Below, in pieces: positions 5,132 to 7,548 of a DNA stretch of 7,548 bases. The translations under genes were made by a program, and so were the position numbers. The DNA comes from Thermocladium sp. UBA166. GTDB lineage: Archaea; Thermoproteota; Thermoprotei; Thermoproteales; Thermocladiaceae. Each line of letters begins with the position of its first letter. Position 1 is the first letter of the stretch. Under the pieces are notes generated by a model. It ran no database searches and was not told where the DNA came from. It saw nothing but the letters and a program-made list of their open reading frames with translations. Location: assembly GCA_002508315.1 (NCBI GenBank), contig DAHE01000027.1:2866-10413 (forward strand). Direction: 5' to 3'.

Positions 5132-6553
5132 TTAAGCCAACGGAACTATGTCCTCCTCAGACACTGTCTCCAGGTCCTTCTGCTTGGGTTCCCTCAACAG
5201 CAGCGTTAACCCTAGGCCCAGCACGGCGGCCACGGCGTATACCATCAATATGCCGCGTATCCCTATCGCCAACTCCAGCGAGGGGAAGAGGAGCGTCGAT
5301 ATGGCTGCGCCCGTCTTCCCCGCGGCTGCCGATATTCCATGCCCAGTCGTTCTATACCGCGTCGGGTACACCTCGGTTGGCACCACGAATGTTGTGGTGT
5401 TTGGTCCGAAGTCTATGAAGAAGAATGTCAGTACGTAGAGGGATAGTGCGTATGAGACTGGTATCAGGAAACTCATCTTTGTGCCGCTCACCTCCATTAT
5501 GGATGTCACTATTAAGTATAGGATGGCCATTCCGGCGAATCCAGTTAATTGAATTGATTTGCGGCCCAGCCTATCCATTAGAGCCACTGACAGGTAGTAG
5601 CCCGGCAGCCCGACTATGAATGGAAGCCCCGCCTCCAGTATGAGTCTCTCTACTTGAACCGATGTCGGAAGCGAGGAGCTTATTGGAATGAACGATGAAA
5701 CTATGGGGCCGGAGTACACGCCGGAGCCGTAGAACGCTATATCCATCAAGAACCAAGTGCCCGCAGTGGCCAATAGGGTGAGCCAGTACCTCCTCAGGAA
5801 CTCTATCATAGGTATGCTCCTGGACACCGCGGCGCCGCTGATCTTGGAGCCTAGAAAGCCGGCGGCCCTCTTAGCCTCCGCCTCATCGCGCTTCACGAGT
5901 AATGCATACCGCGGGGTCTCCGGCACCTTCCGCCTCAAGTATATTACTGATAACGCCGGGATCGCTCCCACGCCTAGCATCACTCTCCAGGCCAGCCCTG
6001 GAGGTAGGAACAGCGCCGAAAGCGCTCCCACCAGTATAGCGGTGAGGGACCCTATTCCCTGAGTGGAGAAGACGAGGGCCACCAGCTTCCCCCTGTCCCT
6101 AGCGTTGGCGTACTCGCTCATTATCACTGATGACACGGGGTAATCGCCGCCTATGCCTAGTCCAAGCACGAGGCGGGAGGCTATCAACCAGTATAGGTTG
6201 GGCGACACGGCGGATAGGAGAGCGCCGATCGCCATTAGGCTAGCCTCTATTCCGTAAACGCTCTTCCTTCCAAATCTATCGGCTAATGCCCCGAAGAGGA
6301 GCTGGCCTATTATGGCGGTGAATATGGCGGACGCGCCCAGGAAGCCTGCCAGCGGCATGCCCAGCACCTTCGTCGCTACGTCGAAGCCGGGAATGCTTGC
6401 CTTGCTGAACACGTCCAGCACTGCCCCTATTATGAAGAGGTCATATGCATCCGTGAAGAAACCCATGCCGGCGGTGAAGAACACCTTGATGTGGGCCAAG
6501 GATAACCCCATGCCGTTCAAGTCACTGAAGGGACTCCTCTGATTTGAACTCAT
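5132..6553 (-). CDS. MFS phosphate:H+ symporter (PHS family)
   Basis: Twelve-helix, 473-residue major facilitator, predicted to import inorganic phosphate with protons across the cytoplasmic membrane. PHS-type signatures are FFTDAYDLFIIG (32-43), ADRFGRKSVYG (91-101), GLGIGGDYPVSSVIMSEYAN (131-150) and FGPNTTTFVVPTEVYPTRYR (382-401). The phosphate site described for fungal PiPT is conserved in spacing: D137/Y138 (PiPT D149/Y150), Q165 (Q177), W267, D271 and Y275 (W320, D324, Y328) and N385 (N431). D35 lies near the position of the proton-linked TM1 Asp. A loop between the two six-helix halves lies at about 208-255. The ATG at 6553 has an ATTTAA box 27 nt upstream and no Shine-Dalgarno. Alternative MFS substrates such as other organic anions are possible but less likely given these residues. 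Confidence 0.88.
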   Translation of the reverse strand: MSSNQRSPFSDLNGMGLSLAHIKVFFTAGMGFFTDAYDLFIIGAVLDVFSKASIPGFDVATKVLGMPLAGFLGASAIFTAIIGQLLFGALADRFGRKSVYGIEASLMAIGALLSAVSPNLYWLIASRLVLGLGIGGDYPVSSVIMSEYANARDRGKLVALVFSTQGIGSLTAILVGALSALFLPPGLAWRVMLGVGAIPALSVIYLRRKVPETPRYALLVKRDEAEAKRAAGFLGSKISGAAVSRSIPMIEFLRRYWLTLLATAGTWFLMDIAFYGSGVYSGPIVSSFIPISSSLPTSVQVERLILEAGLPFIVGLPGYYLSVALMDRLGRKSIQLTGFAGMAILYLIVTSIMEVSGTKMSFLIPVSYALSLYVLTFFFIDFGPNTTTFVVPTEVYPTRYRTTGHGISAAAGKTGAAISTLLFPSLELAIGIRGILMVYAVAAVLGLGLTLLLREPKQKDLETVSEEDIVPLA

Positions 6554-6577
6554 GATAATGGTGAATCCAACCCTCCC

Positions 6578-6583
6578 TTAAAT
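6578..6583 (-). promoter_or_regulatory. Weak TATA box of the phosphate transporter
   Basis: ATTTAA on the minus strand (within GCATTTAAGGG), centred about 27 nt before ATG 6553. The TATATA core at 6608-6614, also readable on this strand, would instead give a leader of about 30 nt; the nearer box matches the spacing seen at the other genes of this window. Confidence 0.5.
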
Positions 6584-6607
6584 GCTTCCTATGTAAAACC
6601 CGAACAC

Positions 6608-6619
6608 TATATATAAACA
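6608..6619 (+). promoter_or_regulatory. Strong orphan TATA box, plus strand
   Basis: TATATATAAAC-type box, the best TATA match of the window, flanked by A-rich sequence. On the plus strand it predicts a transcript beginning near 6638-6640. No start codon sits there, so it may drive a non-coding RNA; alternatively it serves the minus-strand transporter. Confidence 0.4.
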
Positions 6620-6637
6620 AATAAATGCATGTTAACG

Positions 6638-6854
6638 CCAAAACACGGGAAACCCGCCGCAGAGCCCATCGCATTCCTTCATTGAGAGATTATGGAGAAG
6701 CCCCCAATCTCACGCTTCATGCAATGCATCCCGCGCCGTATAGCCGTATAGTCATCGCGGTACGGTGTAAGGCCGAGCATCCCAAAGACCCGGCGATCCC
6801 CTCAAGCTTCCGGTAATCAACCATCGACGCCGCATTGCATGAAGCTTAATTAAG
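6638..6854 (+). ncRNA. Candidate structured non-coding RNA
   Basis: The interval starts where the orphan TATA box predicts transcription to begin. It has a tight hairpin near its 5' end (CGGG-AAA-CCCG, 6646-6656), a possible GAGATT/AATCTC stem around 6685-6710, and a perfect 14-bp long-range helix (6714-6727 with 6832-6845). That helix encloses CCGCG/CGCGG (6731-6735 with 6756-6760). I found no tRNA T-arm consensus, no complete C/D-box set and no other known RNA signature. The 3' end is a guess. Without conservation data this is only a candidate. Confidence 0.2.
6714..6845. repeat. 14-bp perfect inverted repeat with 104-bp spacer
   Basis: GCTTCATGCAATGC at 6714-6727 is the exact reverse complement of 6832-6845. 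The spacer holds an 8-bp tandem duplication, GCCGTATA at 6735-6742 and 6743-6750. I see no target-site duplication outside the arms, which argues against a simple terminal-repeat insertion element. A long-range RNA stem or a pair of protein-binding sites would also explain it. Confidence 0.8.
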
Positions 6855-7144
6855 AACCCGGGGAATGCATGGCCCCACCCCTCCCCCTCTCGTTCACGAT
6901 CTCCAATTCATCGCTCCACCAATCAACGATCTGCCCCCTCCCACAGCCAAAGCCCTAAAGGGTGAGGTCTGTACTTCTTTTAATGGATGAAAAACCCATT
7001 CCTGACCACAAGCTCTTATCGTAGTTTGCCCAATCCTCATCAGCGACCTAATTACCCGATCCTCCCATCATTACAGCTGTCCGTTTCTTTGGGCTCGTAT
7101 TTGGGAATTGATGCTCCACCATTAATAATTATCAACCGCAGGGT

Positions 7145-7149
7145 AAAAA
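7145..7149 (-). terminator. T-tract downstream of the partial MFS gene
   Basis: On the minus strand a TTTTT run followed by ACCC lies about 48 nt after the stop at 7197, in an AT-rich stretch. It is a plausible archaeal termination site. Confidence 0.35.
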
Positions 7150-7196
7150 GATAATTTTAACATTTAATCTGGTGCTTAATAACATTAAACCTGTTT

Positions 7197-7548
7197 TTAT
7201 TTGCTCTTGCGTGCATAAATGCCTATTTTTCCGTCCACTAGCATCTGCTCTGCCTGCGTGGGGGTCAAGCCTTTCAGCTCTGGCATTAACAAGTATGACC
7301 ACAAGGCCACGAAGAGTATTGCGCCGCCAAGAAATAGGAATGCACCATCATAGCCGATCATGCTGATGACTATCGGCATATAGAATGTTCCAAACGCCGC
7401 TCCGAACCTGGAGAACATAGCGGCAAGACCTGCGCCAGTGGCCCTAACCCTAGTGGGCCAGAGCTCGGCTTGGGCAGCCGTCCATGGGCCTGGCCCGAAG
7501 TTCATGAAGTAGTAATAAATCGTGAACAGCGTCATAATTAAGGGAAAG
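7197..7548 (-). CDS. MFS transporter, C-terminal part (cut by window edge)
   Basis: The reading frame is open to the right edge, so the visible 116 residues are the C-terminus of a longer gene; the Met at 7535 is internal. The segment has two hydrophobic helices around the MFS motif NFGPGPWTAAQAELWPTRVR, then ATGAGLAAMFSRFGAAFGTF and a final helix before a charged tail ending in Lys (KIGIYARKSK). It is homologous in layout to the neighbouring phosphate transporter (FGPNTTTF, PTEVYPTRYRTTGHG), but the phosphate-binding Asn after FGP is replaced by Gly, so its substrate is probably different. It lies on the same strand as that transporter, 643 bp upstream of it, and its promoter lies outside the window. 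An organic-acid or sugar substrate is possible but cannot be shown. Confidence 0.85.
   Translation of the reverse strand, partial: FPLIMTLFTIYYYFMNFGPGPWTAAQAELWPTRVRATGAGLAAMFSRFGAAFGTFYMPIVISMIGYDGAFLFLGGAILFVALWSYLLMPELKGLTPTQAEQMLVDGKIGIYARKSK

Larger units (their letters stand above)
6554..7196. other. 643-bp gene-poor region between two MFS genes
   Basis: No convincing protein gene. From left to right it contains the transporter promoter, a strong plus-strand TATA box, a region with hairpins and a 14-bp inverted repeat (to about 6845), a C-rich stretch (about 6871-6957), a 57-codon minus-strand open frame (6894-7067) with no recognisable family, and an AT-rich tail (about 7120-7196) behind the second transporter. 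The plus-strand open frame at 6625-6816 has no family resemblance and its ATG is too close to the TATA box to be used by it. Confidence 0.6.

Noticed and set aside
6841..6870. Possible tRNA 3' half (GGGTTC on the minus strand)
   Set aside because: The T-arm consensus GTTCRANNC is not met and there is no acceptor stem; no full or split tRNA could be assembled.
6624..6870. AATGCAT occurring at 6624, 6723 and 6864
   Set aside because: Short palindromic heptamer with irregular spacing that also occurs elsewhere in the window as ATGCAT; not enough to call a regulatory repeat family or CRISPR.
7030..7075. C/D-box-like TGATG and CTGA elements on the minus strand
   Set aside because: Box C has a mismatch, the D'/C' elements overlap and there is no usable box D at guide spacing.
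6913..7121. GCTCCACCA direct repeat at about 6913 and 7112
   Set aside because: Only 9 bp with diverged flanks; expected by chance at this length of sequence.

Overview
The window looks like chromosomal DNA of a thermophilic crenarchaeon (Thermoproteota), probably near Thermoproteales such as Caldivirga or Vulcanisaeta; the genus is inference. Support comes from arginine coded mostly by AGG/AGA, isoleucine often by ATA, purine-loaded coding strands, GTG starts, archaeal TATA boxes about 27 nt ahead of starts (leaderless mRNAs), and archaeal families: a tRNA-splicing endonuclease with the archaeal catalytic triad and an archaeal NFACT (RqcH/Rqc2-type) protein.

Layout. 1-118: promoter region with a doubled TATA box. 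119-1057 (+): MscS-family mechanosensitive channel. 1093-1713 (+): unrecognised protein with a nuclease-fold-like N-terminus, a coiled coil and a conserved-looking C-terminal tail. This gene meets a minus-strand operon tail to tail with one base between stops. The operon (2633 down to 1715) encodes a small protein resembling the Cdc48 N-terminal double-psi barrel, then tRNA endonuclease (endA). An 88-bp divergent promoter region separates it from rqcH (2722-4677, +). 4678-5131 has no convincing intact gene; it contains a possible MFS-transporter relic and an AT-rich island that probably ends transcription from both sides. 5132-6553 (-): MFS transporter of the phosphate:H+ symporter type. 6554-7196: gene-poor, with a strong orphan plus-strand TATA box and a 14-bp perfect inverted repeat. 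7197-7548 (-): 3' part of a second MFS transporter, cut by the window edge.

How the genes may work together. RqcH (ribosome-associated quality control), the Cdc48-N-like protein and tRNA endonuclease share one divergent promoter region, a plausible translation/RNA quality-control neighbourhood; in eukaryotes Rqc2 and Cdc48 act in the same pathway. The right third is transport: a phosphate symporter retaining the substrate-binding residues known from fungal PiPT, beside a paralogue that lacks one of them.
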